From Mesorhizobium tamadayense (lineage in GTDB: Bacteria; Pseudomonadota; Alphaproteobacteria; Rhizobiales; Rhizobiaceae), in assembly GCF_003863365.1 (NCBI RefSeq), contig NZ_RQXT01000005.1, forward strand, positions 1 through 64,000: a stretch of 64,000 bases of DNA. Direction: 5' to 3'. Below, one piece after another: positions 33,780-45,164 of the stretch; the stretch's first letter is position 1, and every line of letters begins with the position of its first letter. The position numbers and the translations under genes were made by a program. A model generated the notes under the pieces. That model was given only the letters and a program-made list of their open reading frames with translations. It made no database searches and had not been told where the DNA came from.

Positions 33780-35606
33780 ATGCGTCGAACATGTGCATTG
33801 GGCGCTCTGAATTCGGACATCGATTTGGTATTGAGCGGAAAGCGAAACTCGGGCAGCACCCTCGGCACACTGCGACGCCTGTGGCGGCAGGTGTCGAAGC
33901 GTCGGCAGAGGCAGTTTTTCGGCCTGCTTGTGCTGATGATGTTTGGCGCGCTCGCCGAAGCCGCGACGCTTGGAGCCTTGTTGCCGTTTCTTGCTCGCAT
34001 CGCCAATCCCGAGGCGATCGGCGGTCATTCGTTCCTGGCGCGCCAACTTGCAGGCTTTCAACTGACCGGGTCTTCCGACAGCCTTCTCGGTCTGATGGTC
34101 CTGTTTTCGGTGGTCGCAATCATAGCTGGAGCCGTGCGCATCGCCCTCACATGGGCCACGAATTCCTACGTTTTCTCACTGGGACATGAAGTGGGGGTGA
34201 AGGTCTACGACCGGGTGCTCCACCAGCCCTATAGCTACCACGTTTCGCGTAACTCCAGCTCGGTATTGGCCGCGCTTCGTCAGGTCCAGGCGATTACCGC
34301 GGGCGTAATGCTGCCGCTGCTGCAGTCAATCAGCGGCATAATCATCGGCATCTTCATCGTCGCCGCTCTTTTTGCCCTGAGTTCCTTCATCACCTTCGTT
34401 ATCTTCGCCGGGTTTGGCGCGGTCTACATTGCCATGTCGCTTGTCATCCGCAAGCACCTCAAGAGGAACGCCCGAATCATCGCCAGCGCACAGGCCGAGG
34501 GCATCCGGTCGGTTCAAGAGGGCCTGGGCGGTATCCGGGATGTCATCATCAACGACACCCAACCTTATTTTCTCTCGCGATACAGTGAACTCGACAGCCG
34601 CCTTCAACGGGCCAATGCGACGAACGCGCTCGCGGCGGGCGCTCCGCGTTTCGCGATCGAATCCGCGGGCATGGTGATCATTGCGGCGCTCGCCTATTTC
34701 CTGATCACCCGGTCCAACAATGCCGGACAGGTGCTTCCGATGCTGGGAACATTCGTTCTTGGAGCGCAGCGTCTGCTTCCGTCCATGCAGCTTGTATACG
34801 GCAACTGGGCGCTCATCCTAAGCAATCTTGCCGGCGCCGAAGTCGTGCTTCAGGCGCTCGAGGCACCAGTTGGCCCGGAATGGAACCAGCCTCCGGCCAA
34901 GCGGCTCCCATTCGATCGAGCAATCGTGCTCAAGGATGTTTCTTTCAGTTACGCTCCTGATCAGCCGCTGATACTTGAGCGGTTCAATCTTGCGATCTCG
35001 AAGGGGAGCAGAGTCGGGTTCATCGGCAAGACAGGCAGCGGCAAGAGCACGACGGTCGATCTGATAATAGGCCTGCTCGAGCCGACCAGCGGTGCGATCG
35101 AGATCGACGGGCAGAGGCTGGACGGCACCACGCGGCGCGCCTGGCAGAGACAGGTCGCGCATGTGCCGCAAAGCATCTTCCTGGCCGACGCCTCTATCGC
35201 CGACAATATTGCCTTCGGTATCGACCCGGCCACGATCGACCATGAGCGCGTGCGCAACGCGGCGCAACAGGCTGCCCTCGCTGACTTCATTGAAAGCCTG
35301 CCGCAGGGATATGAGACTCGGGTTGGCGAGCGCGGCGTGCGTCTGTCAGGTGGCCAGCGCCAGCGGATCGGCATCGCTCGGGCATTGTACAAACAGGCGA
35401 GCGTGCTCGTCTTCGACGAAGCGACGAGCGCGCTGGACATGGAAACCGAGACAGCGGTCATGGAGGCGATCGAAGAACTGCCGGTCGACCTGACGGTGCT
35501 GCTCATCGCTCATCGCCTCACGACCGTCGAAAATTGTGACGAGATCGTAACCCTCGAAAGCGGCCGGCCGCATATCTGGACGAGAACCGGCGGTCAGATC
35601 GCTTAA
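33780..35606 (+). CDS. ABC exporter, fused membrane and ATPase domains (MsbA/PglK-like flippase)
   Basis: The 608-residue half-transporter has a six-span exporter domain (about residues 40-340: FFGLLVLMMFGALAEAATLG through LAYFLITRSNNAGQVLPMLG) and a C-terminal ATPase: Walker A GKTGSGKST, signature LSGGQRQRIGIARAL, Walker B VLVFDEATSALDME, switch LIAHRLTTVENCD. It works as a dimer. In a polysaccharide cluster it most probably flips the lipid-linked repeat unit across the inner membrane, as PglK does, because no Wzx gene is visible here. It is divergent from the transglutaminase-like gene. The ATG at 33780 gives a slightly long N-terminus, so an internal start is possible. Confidence 0.9.
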   Translation: MRRTCALGALNSDIDLVLSGKRNSGSTLGTLRRLWRQVSKRRQRQFFGLLVLMMFGALAEAATLGALLPFLARIANPEAIGGHSFLARQLAGFQLTGSSDSLLGLMVLFSVVAIIAGAVRIALTWATNSYVFSLGHEVGVKVYDRVLHQPYSYHVSRNSSSVLAALRQVQAITAGVMLPLLQSISGIIIGIFIVAALFALSSFITFVIFAGFGAVYIAMSLVIRKHLKRNARIIASAQAEGIRSVQEGLGGIRDVIINDTQPYFLSRYSELDSRLQRANATNALAAGAPRFAIESAGMVIIAALAYFLITRSNNAGQVLPMLGTFVLGAQRLLPSMQLVYGNWALILSNLAGAEVVLQALEAPVGPEWNQPPAKRLPFDRAIVLKDVSFSYAPDQPLILERFNLAISKGSRVGFIGKTGSGKSTTVDLIIGLLEPTSGAIEIDGQRLDGTTRRAWQRQVAHVPQSIFLADASIADNIAFGIDPATIDHERVRNAAQQAALADFIESLPQGYETRVGERGVRLSGGQRQRIGIARALYKQASVLVFDEATSALDMETETAVMEAIEELPVDLTVLLIAHRLTTVENCDEIVTLESGRPHIWTRTGGQIA

Positions 35607-35635
35607 AGCGCGTCAGTTCGGTGCGTGTCGCCCGC

Positions 35636-36490
35636 TCACGTTTGGACGTTCACTAGTTCCGGCTGGGGCGGGCTGCTCGGCCCTTGGAAGAGAAATTCCG
35701 TGCACGCTTCACCCGTGGATATTCTGACGAGCTCGAAATCGAATCGTTCCTTTAGGAAATCGACCACAGCCTGGTCGTCAGCGAAATCCATTGGCCAGCC
35801 GCCCAGCCAGTCGCGGATGTCGGTCATGTAGCTCATCCCGCGACCTTTTTTCTTGTCGTAGATCTGTTTGATGAGCAGGGGCAGTCTAAGCGGATTTCGG
35901 CCAAGCCCGAAGCGCCAGATATACCAATATTCCATCCACCGCCTTTGGCTGGGGCCGGCGGCATTGTATCGACGCTTCACGTCCAGCCAGAATTCCGCGG
36001 ACGGCTTGACAACATTCGACGAATAAAGAGCGATGAAGAACAGACCGCCGGGCGCCACTCTGCGCGCCGCATTTTCGACCGCTTGCCACATGGCGCCGGT
36101 GTGGTGGAGCACGCCCCACGAGTAGACAAGATTCCAGGTGCCTAGCGTCTCCAGGTAGTCGGCGTCGAGAACGTCGCCTTGTTCCACGGCCCAGTTCGAC
36201 GGGTCGCCCGCCAATTGGCGCAGCTTTCCGGTTGTACTGACCGAAAGCGGATCAAAGTCGAAGGAATGGATCCGATCCGCTTTTGCGTCGAAGGCGGCAA
36301 GCGAATGCAGCCCGCTGCCGCTGCCGATATCGAGAAAGTCCATCCCTTCTAAGCTCTTTTTGCCCAGGAAGGACAGAAGCTTGTCGGCGGCCATGCGGCG
36401 GCGTTCAGCCGAGTAGTGATTGTCGACGAACGACGCCCAATTGGCTCCGAATTCGTATCGGTTCGACGATGGATTTCCTGCAAATGTCAT
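35636..36490 (-). CDS. SAM-dependent methyltransferase (class I)
   Basis: The 284-residue product begins MTFAGNPSSNRYEFGANWAS and has SAM motif I FLDIGSGSGLHSLAAF, acidic IHSFDFDPLS, and LVYSWGVLHHTGAMW as a post-motif. It is a clear paralogue of the product encoded at 40196-41032, sharing RY-FG-NW, FLDIG-GSGLHS, YSWGVLHHTG-MW and DWLGG-P. It probably methylates a sugar or a glycan precursor. ATG 36490 overlaps the stop of the upstream glycosyltransferase (36487-36490), which decides the start. A much longer open frame through that neighbour to 37489 is an artefact. Confidence 0.9.
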   Translation of the reverse strand: MTFAGNPSSNRYEFGANWASFVDNHYSAERRRMAADKLLSFLGKKSLEGMDFLDIGSGSGLHSLAAFDAKADRIHSFDFDPLSVSTTGKLRQLAGDPSNWAVEQGDVLDADYLETLGTWNLVYSWGVLHHTGAMWQAVENAARRVAPGGLFFIALYSSNVVKPSAEFWLDVKRRYNAAGPSQRRWMEYWYIWRFGLGRNPLRLPLLIKQIYDKKKGRGMSYMTDIRDWLGGWPMDFADDQAVVDFLKERFDFELVRISTGEACTEFLFQGPSSPPQPELVNVQT

Positions 36491-37620
36491 TCTGGGGCGG
36501 CTCGGTGCTCGGCTTCGATGATTTCCATCATGTGTGCGGTAACCTTCTGAATATCGTAGCGCTCCTCGGCGATCGATCGACTGTTCTTCGCCATGTATTT
36601 GGCTTCCTCTGGGTTGTCGATCAGGCGGATCATGGCTTCCGCCAGGGGCGCTGTGGCGCCGACCGGCACCAGCAGGCCGTTCACCCCGGGTACGATCGGC
36701 GCACGGCAACCCGGCGCATCCGTCGTGATCACCGGGCGCCCCATAGCCATCGCCTCCAGGACCGAGCGTGACGTCCCCTCGCGATAGGACGGAAGCACGA
36801 AGACACGCGCACTGGCGATCACCCGACGCACGTCGTCGACAGGCCCGTGGTAATGGATGGTTTCGTCCGCGACGGCCGCCTCGACCTCCGATACCGGAAA
36901 TCCCGCAGGATTTGGATCCTTGTCGCCGACCAGGTCGAAACGAGCCTCCGGCCGAGCCGCCTTGACCAGCCTCGCCGCACCCAGATATTCTGCCAGGCCC
37001 TTGTCGCGCAGCAGCCGCGCGATCATAAGAAATCGAGGTTTGTCCGGTAGCGGCGCCACTTTGAATCGATCGAGATCGACTCCTGAACCGTTGACGACGT
37101 TGGCCGGTGTGCGCCCAAGCAGTCCAAGGCGACGGAAGTCGTCCCGGTCGTCGTCGTTCTGGAAGGTGACCGTCGTGGCAACGCGCAAGCTCGCGGCGTA
37201 AAGAAGCCTGGCCACCGCGTTGACCATCCTCCAGCCGAGCGACTTGTGCCGGTCCGTGAACGCGTAACCCAGCCCGGTGATAAGCGCGTGCCGGCGCGGC
37301 ACACCCGCAATCAGCGCCGCGGGTATGCCATAGACGATCGGCTTGATCGCGCAGTTCAGCACGACCTGCGGTTTGAGTTCTCGCAGCTCTTTGTGAAGAC
37401 GAAAGGCCAAAAGCGTGTCGCCGATAGGCGCAATAGCGGCTCGCTCCATCGGCAATGAATGAAACCGGATGCCGTTTTCGGTCAGCCACTGAACTGTCAT
37501 GACGTCGAACGGCGCGAGGGCATGGACTTCGTATCCGGCAGCGCGCAGAGCGAGCAGAAGATGCCCTCGTGTGGTTGCAAGGGACTTTGGTTCGCTCACG
37601 ATAATGACGATGCGTTTCAT
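36487..37620 (-). CDS. Glycosyltransferase family 4 (PglA-like)
   Basis: The GT-B product of about 377 residues starts MKRIVIIVSEPKSLATTRGH and has ALITGLGYAFTD, NVVNGSGVDLDRF, FLMIARLLRDKGLAEYLGAA, RVFVLPSYREGTSRSVLEAM and an EX7E motif (EGTSRSVLE). It resembles PglA/GT4 enzymes that add HexNAc or hexose to lipid-linked sugars. I start at Met 37620, where the fold begins. The frame extends 30 codons upstream to 37710, but those residues are atypical and neither start has a strong ribosome-binding site. It overlaps the methyltransferase gene downstream by 4 bp. Confidence 0.88.
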   Translation of the reverse strand: MKRIVIIVSEPKSLATTRGHLLLALRAAGYEVHALAPFDVMTVQWLTENGIRFHSLPMERAAIAPIGDTLLAFRLHKELRELKPQVVLNCAIKPIVYGIPAALIAGVPRRHALITGLGYAFTDRHKSLGWRMVNAVARLLYAASLRVATTVTFQNDDDRDDFRRLGLLGRTPANVVNGSGVDLDRFKVAPLPDKPRFLMIARLLRDKGLAEYLGAARLVKAARPEARFDLVGDKDPNPAGFPVSEVEAAVADETIHYHGPVDDVRRVIASARVFVLPSYREGTSRSVLEAMAMGRPVITTDAPGCRAPIVPGVNGLLVPVGATAPLAEAMIRLIDNPEEAKYMAKNSRSIAEERYDIQKVTAHMMEIIEAEHRAAPE

Positions 37621-37866
37621 GCGTTCAATTTCTTGGGCCGATTGCTTCAGGCCATTGGCCTCTTGTAGGTTTTTGACGTTCGAAACCCAATCCTGCCGCA
37701 TGTTATCCACAACATCGATCTGCAGGAGTAGATGGCATCACGAGATTTGGTCGCGGACCATTTTTTAAGTGGAGACTTTCCTCCGCGCGCCGACACGTCG
37801 TTGAATTGGCCCACAGCCTGCCATACAAGCGCCTCGACTGAATAATTGGCTCGAGGAAATCCGCGG

Positions 37867-39147
37867 ATGCCCGAACGCATTGCTGTTATCGGCCTAGGAT
37901 ATGTCGGCCTGCCGGTAGCCGTAGCGTTTGGGAAGTTCTTTCCCGACACGATCGCTTTTGACATCAGCGAACGTCGAATCAACGAGCTGCGCGGCGGCGT
38001 CGACCGAACGGGAGAGGTTGACGCGGCGGCGCTCAAGGAATCCTCGATCCTACTCACGACCGACCGGGAGATGCTGAAAGGCGCGACTTTCTTCATCGTC
38101 GCCGTGCCAACGCCTATCGACATCAACCGCGCTCCCGATCTTGGTCCTCTGAAGCTGGCATCCGAACTGGTCGGCGAAGCGGTGTGCAAAGGCGCGGTCG
38201 TCGTCTTTGAATCGACGGTCTATCCAGGCGTGACCGAAGATTTCTGCGGGCCGATCATCGAGCGGATTTCCGGTCTGCGGCATCCTCACGACTTCGCGAT
38301 CGGGTATTCGCCTGAAAGAGCGAACCCCGGCGATCGCGAACACTCGCTGCGACGGATCGTCAAAGTCGTCTCCGGCGAAAACCCCGAAACGCTGGAGCGC
38401 GTGGCAAGCGTCTACGGCCGTATCATCGATGCCGGGGTTTACCGCGCTCCGTCGATCAAGGTGGCGGAGGCGGCGAAGGTCATCGAAAATACCCAGCGCG
38501 ATCTGAACATCGCGCTGATGAATGAATTGGCGATGATCTTCGAGCGGCTTGATATCAGAACGCAGGATGTGCTTGATGCCGCGTCGACGAAATGGAATTT
38601 TCTTCCCTTCAAGCCAGGTTTCGTGGGTGGCCACTGCATCAGCGTCGATCCGTATTATCTGACCGCCAAGGCGGAGGCTGAAGGCTACCACCCGCAGATC
38701 ATCCTCGCCGGTCGCCGCATCAATGACGGCATGGGGGCCTTCGTTGCCCAACAGGTCGTCAAGCAGCTGATCCGCTCGGACATTGCCGTCAAAGGGGCTT
38801 CCGTCGGCATTCTCGGCCTAACCTTCAAAGAGGACGTGCCGGATTTGCGCAACAGCCGCGTCTTCGACATGATCAAGGAACTAAGGCAGTTCGGCATTGT
38901 CCCCAAAGTCCATGACCCTCTTGCCGATGCCGAAGCCGCTCGACGCGATCATGGCGAAACGATCCTGCCGCTCGAGGAGATAGGCGATTTGCAGGCGCTT
39001 GTTCTGGCGGTGCCTCACAAGCATTATCTCGCCGGCGAGAGAGCGCGTCTTTTTCAGATGATCAGGCCGGGTGGGACATTGTTCGACATCAAATCTGCCA
39101 TCAAGCCGAATGAAATACCTGACAAGATAAGATATTGGAGCCTGTAA
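37867..39147 (+). CDS. Nucleotide-sugar dehydrogenase (TviB/WbpA-like, UDP-HexNAc 6-dehydrogenase)
   Basis: The 426-residue product oxidises C6 of a UDP-sugar to an acid using two NAD+. It has Rossmann motif IAVIGLGYVGLPVAVAFGKF, FIVAVPTPID, FESTVYPGVTEDFCGPIIE, the central IENTQRDLNIALMNELAMIF, catalytic Cys in GGHCISVDPYYLTAKAE and ILGLTFKEDVPDLRNS. The IENTQRDLNIALMNE and GHCI-VDPYYLT motifs are those of the WbpA/TviB/VipA branch (UDP-GlcNAc or UDP-GalNAc) rather than UDP-glucose dehydrogenase. The ATG at 37867 follows GAGGAAA. The next gene is an epimerase of the kind that often pairs with it. Confidence 0.93.
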   Translation: MPERIAVIGLGYVGLPVAVAFGKFFPDTIAFDISERRINELRGGVDRTGEVDAAALKESSILLTTDREMLKGATFFIVAVPTPIDINRAPDLGPLKLASELVGEAVCKGAVVVFESTVYPGVTEDFCGPIIERISGLRHPHDFAIGYSPERANPGDREHSLRRIVKVVSGENPETLERVASVYGRIIDAGVYRAPSIKVAEAAKVIENTQRDLNIALMNELAMIFERLDIRTQDVLDAASTKWNFLPFKPGFVGGHCISVDPYYLTAKAEAEGYHPQIILAGRRINDGMGAFVAQQVVKQLIRSDIAVKGASVGILGLTFKEDVPDLRNSRVFDMIKELRQFGIVPKVHDPLADAEAARRDHGETILPLEEIGDLQALVLAVPHKHYLAGERARLFQMIRPGGTLFDIKSAIKPNEIPDKIRYWSL

Positions 39148-39179
39148 GGTTCGGCCTGAAACCAACGCTAGGATACGCC

Positions 39180-40199
39180 GTGATATCAAGCAGGCCTGTT
39201 CTGATTACCGGCGCGGCCGGGTTCATAGGGTTTCATCTGTGCCAAAGGCTGCTTGCCGAAGGCCGGCAGGTTATCGGACTCGATTCTATGAACGAATATT
39301 ACGACGTCACGCTGAAGCAGGCGCGGCTCTCGCGTTTGAAAGCATCTCCGAACTTTCGTTTCGAGCATGTCGATCTCACTGACCGCGACCGCATTTCTGC
39401 ACTGTTTCATTCAGCTGCACCGGAGACCGTCGTTAATCTCGCGGCGCAGGCGGGCGTGCGTTATTCACTGACCAATCCGCACGCCTACGCCGAAAGCAAT
39501 CTCAACGGCTTCCTCAACATCCTGGAAGGATGCCGGCACGCCTCGGTCGGCCATCTGGTCTATGCATCGTCGAGCTCGATCTATGGCGGCAGCACCCGTA
39601 TGCCGTTTTGCGTGCACGATCCGGCCGACCATCCACTCAGCCTTTATGCCGCAAGCAAAAAGGCAAATGAGCTGATGGCGCACACCTACAGCCATCTGTT
39701 TGCGCTACCGACGACGGGATTGCGCTTCTTCACCGTCTATGGCCCCTGGGGACGTCCCGACATGGCGCTGTTCATCTTCGCCAAGGCCATCCTCGCCGGC
39801 GAGCCGATCGACGTCTTCAACCATGGCAACATGCAGCGGGATTTCACCTATATCGATGACATCGTCGAGGGCATTGCCCGCGTCATGAGGCATCCCGCTA
39901 CAGCTAATCCGGATTGGACAAGTGCTGCACCGGATCCAGCGACCAGCAGCGCGCCGTTCAGGATCCACAACGTCGGCGGCAATTCGCCCGTTCAGTTGAA
40001 CCGGTTGATCGAAGTGCTGGAAGACGCGCTCGGACGCAAGGCAAACCGCAACCTGATGCCGATCCAGCCGGGCGATGTTCCAGCTACTTTCGCCGATGTC
40101 AGTTCGCTCCAGGAGGCGACCGGCTTCAAGCCGAAGATTCCGATCGAGATCGGGGTTCCGCGCTTCGTGGAATGGTATCGGGAATTCTATCGGGTATGA
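39180..40199 (+). CDS. UDP-uronate/hexose 4-epimerase (LpsL/TviC-like SDR)
   Basis: This 339-residue extended SDR has VLITGAAGFIGFHLCQRLLA, VIGLDSMNEYYDVTLKQARL, VVNLAAQAGVRYSLTNPHAY, YASSSSIYGGSTRMPF, and YxxxK in SLYAASKKANELM, with RFFTVYGPWGRPDMALFIF and QRDFTYIDDIVEGI. These are signatures of UDP-glucuronate 4-epimerases. Together with the preceding dehydrogenase it likely supplies a uronic acid sugar. The start is GTG 39180, preceded by AGGATACGCC. The methyltransferase gene starts inside its stop (40196-40199). Confidence 0.93.
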   Translation: MISSRPVLITGAAGFIGFHLCQRLLAEGRQVIGLDSMNEYYDVTLKQARLSRLKASPNFRFEHVDLTDRDRISALFHSAAPETVVNLAAQAGVRYSLTNPHAYAESNLNGFLNILEGCRHASVGHLVYASSSSIYGGSTRMPFCVHDPADHPLSLYAASKKANELMAHTYSHLFALPTTGLRFFTVYGPWGRPDMALFIFAKAILAGEPIDVFNHGNMQRDFTYIDDIVEGIARVMRHPATANPDWTSAAPDPATSSAPFRIHNVGGNSPVQLNRLIEVLEDALGRKANRNLMPIQPGDVPATFADVSSLQEATGFKPKIPIEIGVPRFVEWYREFYRV

Positions 40200-41032
40200 T
40201 CCAAAGCTTGGGCCTTTCGCAGAGGACGGGTGGAGATCCGTTGAACGCACGCTATGATTTCGGCCGCAACTGGTCCGAGCTCGCCGCGCGCTTCGAGGAC
40301 GAACATCTCGACCGGGCTTGCGAAGATCTTCGCCGCCTGGTGGGCCATCTGAAGGGCAAGACTTTTCTCGATATCGGCTGCGGATCGGGCCTGCATTCGG
40401 CGGCCGCGCTTCGGCTGGGGGCAGCGCAGGTACGGGCGCTCGATTATGACGCGGACTGCGTCGAAACGACCAGGGCCGTGCTGTCCCGGTTCGCGCCGCA
40501 AGCCGAGTGGAGCGTTGGGCGGGCCGATATTCTCGACAAGGCGTCGCTTCCGACCGAGACCTTCGACGTCGTCTATTCGTGGGGCGTCCTCCACCATACC
40601 GGAGACATGTGGACAGCGGTTGGAAACGCGGCCCGCCTCGTTGGCAAGGGGGGACGATTTGGCATCGCCATCTACCTGAAGACACCGCTCTGCGGATTAT
40701 GGGCGATCGAAAAGAGGCTCTACTCCTCTCATCGGTGGCTGCGGCCTCCGGTGAAGGCGCTGTTTATCTCGGCCTACATGTTGGCAAGGATGCTGCGCCA
40801 CCGGGACCCGATCTCTTTTGTAAGGAACTATCGCACGCGCCGAGGCATGGAGTTCCTGGCGGACGTCGATGACTGGCTCGGTGGCTTCCCCTATCAATCC
40901 ACCTCGGCCAAGGCGCTTGAGATGGCCGTCGAAAATCTTGGGTTTCACACGAGGCAGCGCTTCAACGTAAAGCCTGGAATCGGCCTTTTCGGCACCGGCT
41001 GTGGTGAATGGTGTTTCGAGCGAATGGATTAA
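40196..41032 (+). CDS. SAM-dependent methyltransferase, paralogue of the one at 35636
   Basis: The 278-residue class I methyltransferase has ARYDFGRNWSELAARFEDEH, FLDIGCGSGLHSAAALRLGA, VRALDYDADCVETTR, FDVVYSWGVLHHTGDMWTAV and WLGGFPYQSTSAKALEMAVE. Its start is fixed by the ATGA overlap with the epimerase stop, making dehydrogenase-epimerase-methyltransferase a tight operon. It probably methylates a sugar residue of the polymer. It differs from the paralogue by a longer central insertion (LKTPLCGLWAIEKRLYSSHR), so a different acceptor is likely. Confidence 0.9.
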   Translation: MIQSLGLSQRTGGDPLNARYDFGRNWSELAARFEDEHLDRACEDLRRLVGHLKGKTFLDIGCGSGLHSAAALRLGAAQVRALDYDADCVETTRAVLSRFAPQAEWSVGRADILDKASLPTETFDVVYSWGVLHHTGDMWTAVGNAARLVGKGGRFGIAIYLKTPLCGLWAIEKRLYSSHRWLRPPVKALFISAYMLARMLRHRDPISFVRNYRTRRGMEFLADVDDWLGGFPYQSTSAKALEMAVENLGFHTRQRFNVKPGIGLFGTGCGEWCFERMD

Positions 41033-41083
41033 CAGCAGCCGGGCTATCATATGGTCCAGGCCATTATGGAGCAGTAACGCCTT

Positions 41084-43054
<1,971 letters not shown>

Positions 43055-43172
43055 ACAGGCGAAACGGTTACGCACTTTCAGATGCCCAGGCGAACAGCTA
43101 TACCGACTCGGGCAAAGAGCCAGGGACGGTGGATCGTTCGAGGAACCTGCATGCAACCTGGAAGCAAAGGCA

Positions 43173-44426
43173 TTGAACCCGTTGACATCGCTCCGGCGCC
43201 ACCTGACCGCCGAACAGGTCAACCGGTACTTCTCGATCGCTTGCTTCTTTTCGCCACCGGTGCTCGGGTCGGTAGTGAGCTTCGTATTTCATGGCGGCGC
43301 GCTCTGGTCTTTGGTGCTGCTGGCCGCCGGGCGCCGCCGCTTGAATATCGGCCGGCCGATGCTTACCACGGCCATCGCGATCTATGCCTATTGTGCGGCC
43401 CAGGTCCTGGCGTCGATCGTTAACGGTACGCTGCGGGCTGACGTTGCGCATTTCCTGCCGCTGATCACCTTGCTGTTGTTCCCGATCTCCTATTCGACCT
43501 GGAGCATAACCGACAAGGCGACTCTGGCACGGCTTGCCGTGCTGGCCAGCGCGGCGGCATGCGTCGGAGCGCTGGCGCTGGCCGTTGTCCAATATCACTG
43601 GATCGGGATGCTGCGGGCCGAAGGAGGCGCTGGAAATCCGATCGTGTTTGCGACGGTCACCTGCCTCGCAGTGTTGATGTGCCTTGCAGGCGCGCTGTCG
43701 GGAGTAGAGAAAGCCTGGAAGCCACTTACCGCCGCCGCGCTCGCAGGCGTCGTAGCGACGGTCTATTCGGGCTCGCGTATGGTTTGGCTGGCCTTGCTGA
43801 TCGCCGCTGTTGCCGTCCTTGCGGTCAATCGTGAGAGGTTCACGCGATCGAATATTAGGCGGCTGCTGGTAATAGCTGGTGCTTCCGGCCTGCTGACGGC
43901 AGCAATAACGTTTCCAATCCTCGTGGATCGCACGCATGTCCTGTTCGATGACTGGAATGCCCTCACCACCAAAGGGGATCATTCCACTCCGCTCGGGTTG
44001 CGGGTTGGGCTTTGGGAAGTCGGACTCGATGCCTTTCGCCTAGCGCCATTTTTCGGCCACGGCATGTCCGCCAGCCGGACGCTTTCAACGCAGGGGTTCA
44101 AGGACCGCTTTGGGTTGAGCCAAGGGTTCAACCACTTTCACAACGGCTTTCTGACAGCGTTGGTGCAGGCTGGACTTGTGGGCGCGCTTGCATTGGCTTC
44201 GATCTTCGTCGTCGCGATATGGAATGCGACAAGGGTTCTTCGCTTCAGCACCGATCCGTTGGAGCGGTTTGGGGCAACGATGATTGTCATCACCGTCATA
44301 ACATACCTTGTTGGCGGCCTGGCCGGCATCCTTGTCGGCCATGACATTCTCGATTCGACGCTGATGGTGTTTCTGATTTCGGGAACATACCTGGCTTGCG
44401 GACGAACGATTTCACCGATCCGCTGA
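43173..44426 (+). CDS. O-antigen ligase/polymerase family membrane protein
   Basis: The 417-residue product has about eleven hydrophobic segments and the family's conserved Wzy_C region: VYSGSRMVWLALLIAAVAVL, LGLRVGLWEVGLDAFRLAPF, FGHGMSASRTLSTQ and NHFHNGFLTALVQAGLVGAL, where HFHNGFL is the typical ligase/polymerase motif. It probably polymerises repeat units or ligates polymer to lipid A-core at the periplasmic side. The start is TTG 43173, after AAGCAAAGG. It ends the rightward operon that begins at 37867 and is the second such protein in the cluster. Confidence 0.83.
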   Translation: MNPLTSLRRHLTAEQVNRYFSIACFFSPPVLGSVVSFVFHGGALWSLVLLAAGRRRLNIGRPMLTTAIAIYAYCAAQVLASIVNGTLRADVAHFLPLITLLLFPISYSTWSITDKATLARLAVLASAAACVGALALAVVQYHWIGMLRAEGGAGNPIVFATVTCLAVLMCLAGALSGVEKAWKPLTAAALAGVVATVYSGSRMVWLALLIAAVAVLAVNRERFTRSNIRRLLVIAGASGLLTAAITFPILVDRTHVLFDDWNALTTKGDHSTPLGLRVGLWEVGLDAFRLAPFFGHGMSASRTLSTQGFKDRFGLSQGFNHFHNGFLTALVQAGLVGALALASIFVVAIWNATRVLRFSTDPLERFGATMIVITVITYLVGGLAGILVGHDILDSTLMVFLISGTYLACGRTISPIR

Positions 44427-44634
44427 ACTGATTGAGGTGCCAACGAAAGTACCTGATGTAACGGTCAAATGTCCGCTTTCAGCGGACGCTGAAGCTGGTC
44501 GCGATTTCCTTCCTCGGGGACTTTCGTACGCCTGCCGGCGCCCGAAACTCTTATATGGGGATGGTCAACTACAAACGGCATCACGTCGACATTGTCACGT
44601 ACCTCCCGGGGCAATCCGTAGATCCATTCGATGA
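44427..44634. other. No gene recognised between the ligase-like gene and the TPR relic
   Basis: This stretch shows short open frames without motifs. It may be the decayed N-terminal part of the relic that follows. Confidence 0.35.
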
Positions 44635-44811
44635 GTGGCGCGTGCTTTGGCTATCGATCCGGACGATAACCTCTGTCGCTACAATGCCGCCTGCACCTAT
44701 TCGCCGCTTGGCGAGATCGATCGGGCCATCGAGCTGCTGGAAATTTGCTTGCAGCAGTTTGGAAGCGATATGAAACTCTGAGTCAAAAATGATTCAGACA
44801 GGATTGGATAA
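44635..44811 (+). pseudogene. TPR-repeat C-terminal relic (adenylate-cyclase/TPR type)
   Basis: The plus strand reads ARALAIDPDDNLCRYNAACT, YSPLGEIDRAIELLEICLQQ, FGSDMKL, a recognisable final tetratricopeptide repeat of rhizobial class III adenylate cyclase/TPR proteins (ALAIDPDD…YNAAC-YS-LGE-DRAIELLE). A TGA at 44779-44781 stands where the family has Trp (KLW-KNDSD); reading through gives VKNDSDRIG before another stop. The catalytic part is absent. Confidence 0.65.
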
Positions 44812-44826
44812 AACTTGGGGGCAACG

Positions 44827-45095
44827 TCACAGGAACCCCAGCCAAACTGGATGCCCTGCGGGTAACTTGGTTCCCCTAGCTTCCTGCGCCGCTGCAGTCG
44901 TCGCTGTTTCTATAAGTAAATCAAAAGGTTGCCGGAAGGCTGCACGAACTTCGCCCTGATGCCATTCGAAGTTCGATAGCACCAGATTCAGAATCCGTTT
45001 CTTCTCGCCAGGAGCCTGCTGATCAAACAAATGACTGGCGTTGCGGGCCAGTTCCAAGAGCCGAACGCCGTCCTCCATGTAAGATTCTTCTGTGC
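44827..45095 (-). pseudogene. Large serine recombinase, C-terminal relic (copy 3)
   Basis: From about 45090 the minus strand reads SYMEDGVRLLELARNASHLF, DQQAPGEKKRILNLVLSNFE, WHQGEVRAAFRQPFDLLIET and ends in HPVWLGFL across the CCCCAGCCAAAC core. It is the cleanest of the three relics over the C-terminal 80 residues, with no frameshift there, but upstream it meets unrelated IS110 debris and the catalytic half is gone. Confidence 0.8.
44836..44847 (+). other. Putative attachment-site core (copy 3 of 3)
   Basis: CCCCAGCCAAAC, in direct orientation relative to the tRNA-Gln 3' end at 5232, 39.6 kb away. The flanks (GGAACCCCAGCCAAACTGGA) match copy 2 rather than the tRNA. Confidence 0.5.
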
Positions 45096-45164
45096 AAGCT
45101 GCATGATTCCCAAAAAGCTGACTGTTCGGCCTTCGAAATCGCGTTCAATAACTGGCCCGGACCC

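Noticed and set aside
35636..37489. Minus-strand open frame of 617 codons spanning methyltransferase and glycosyltransferase
   Set aside because: Only its last 284 codons are family-like; the rest overlaps the GT4 gene in another frame and is an Arg/Gly-rich GC artefact.
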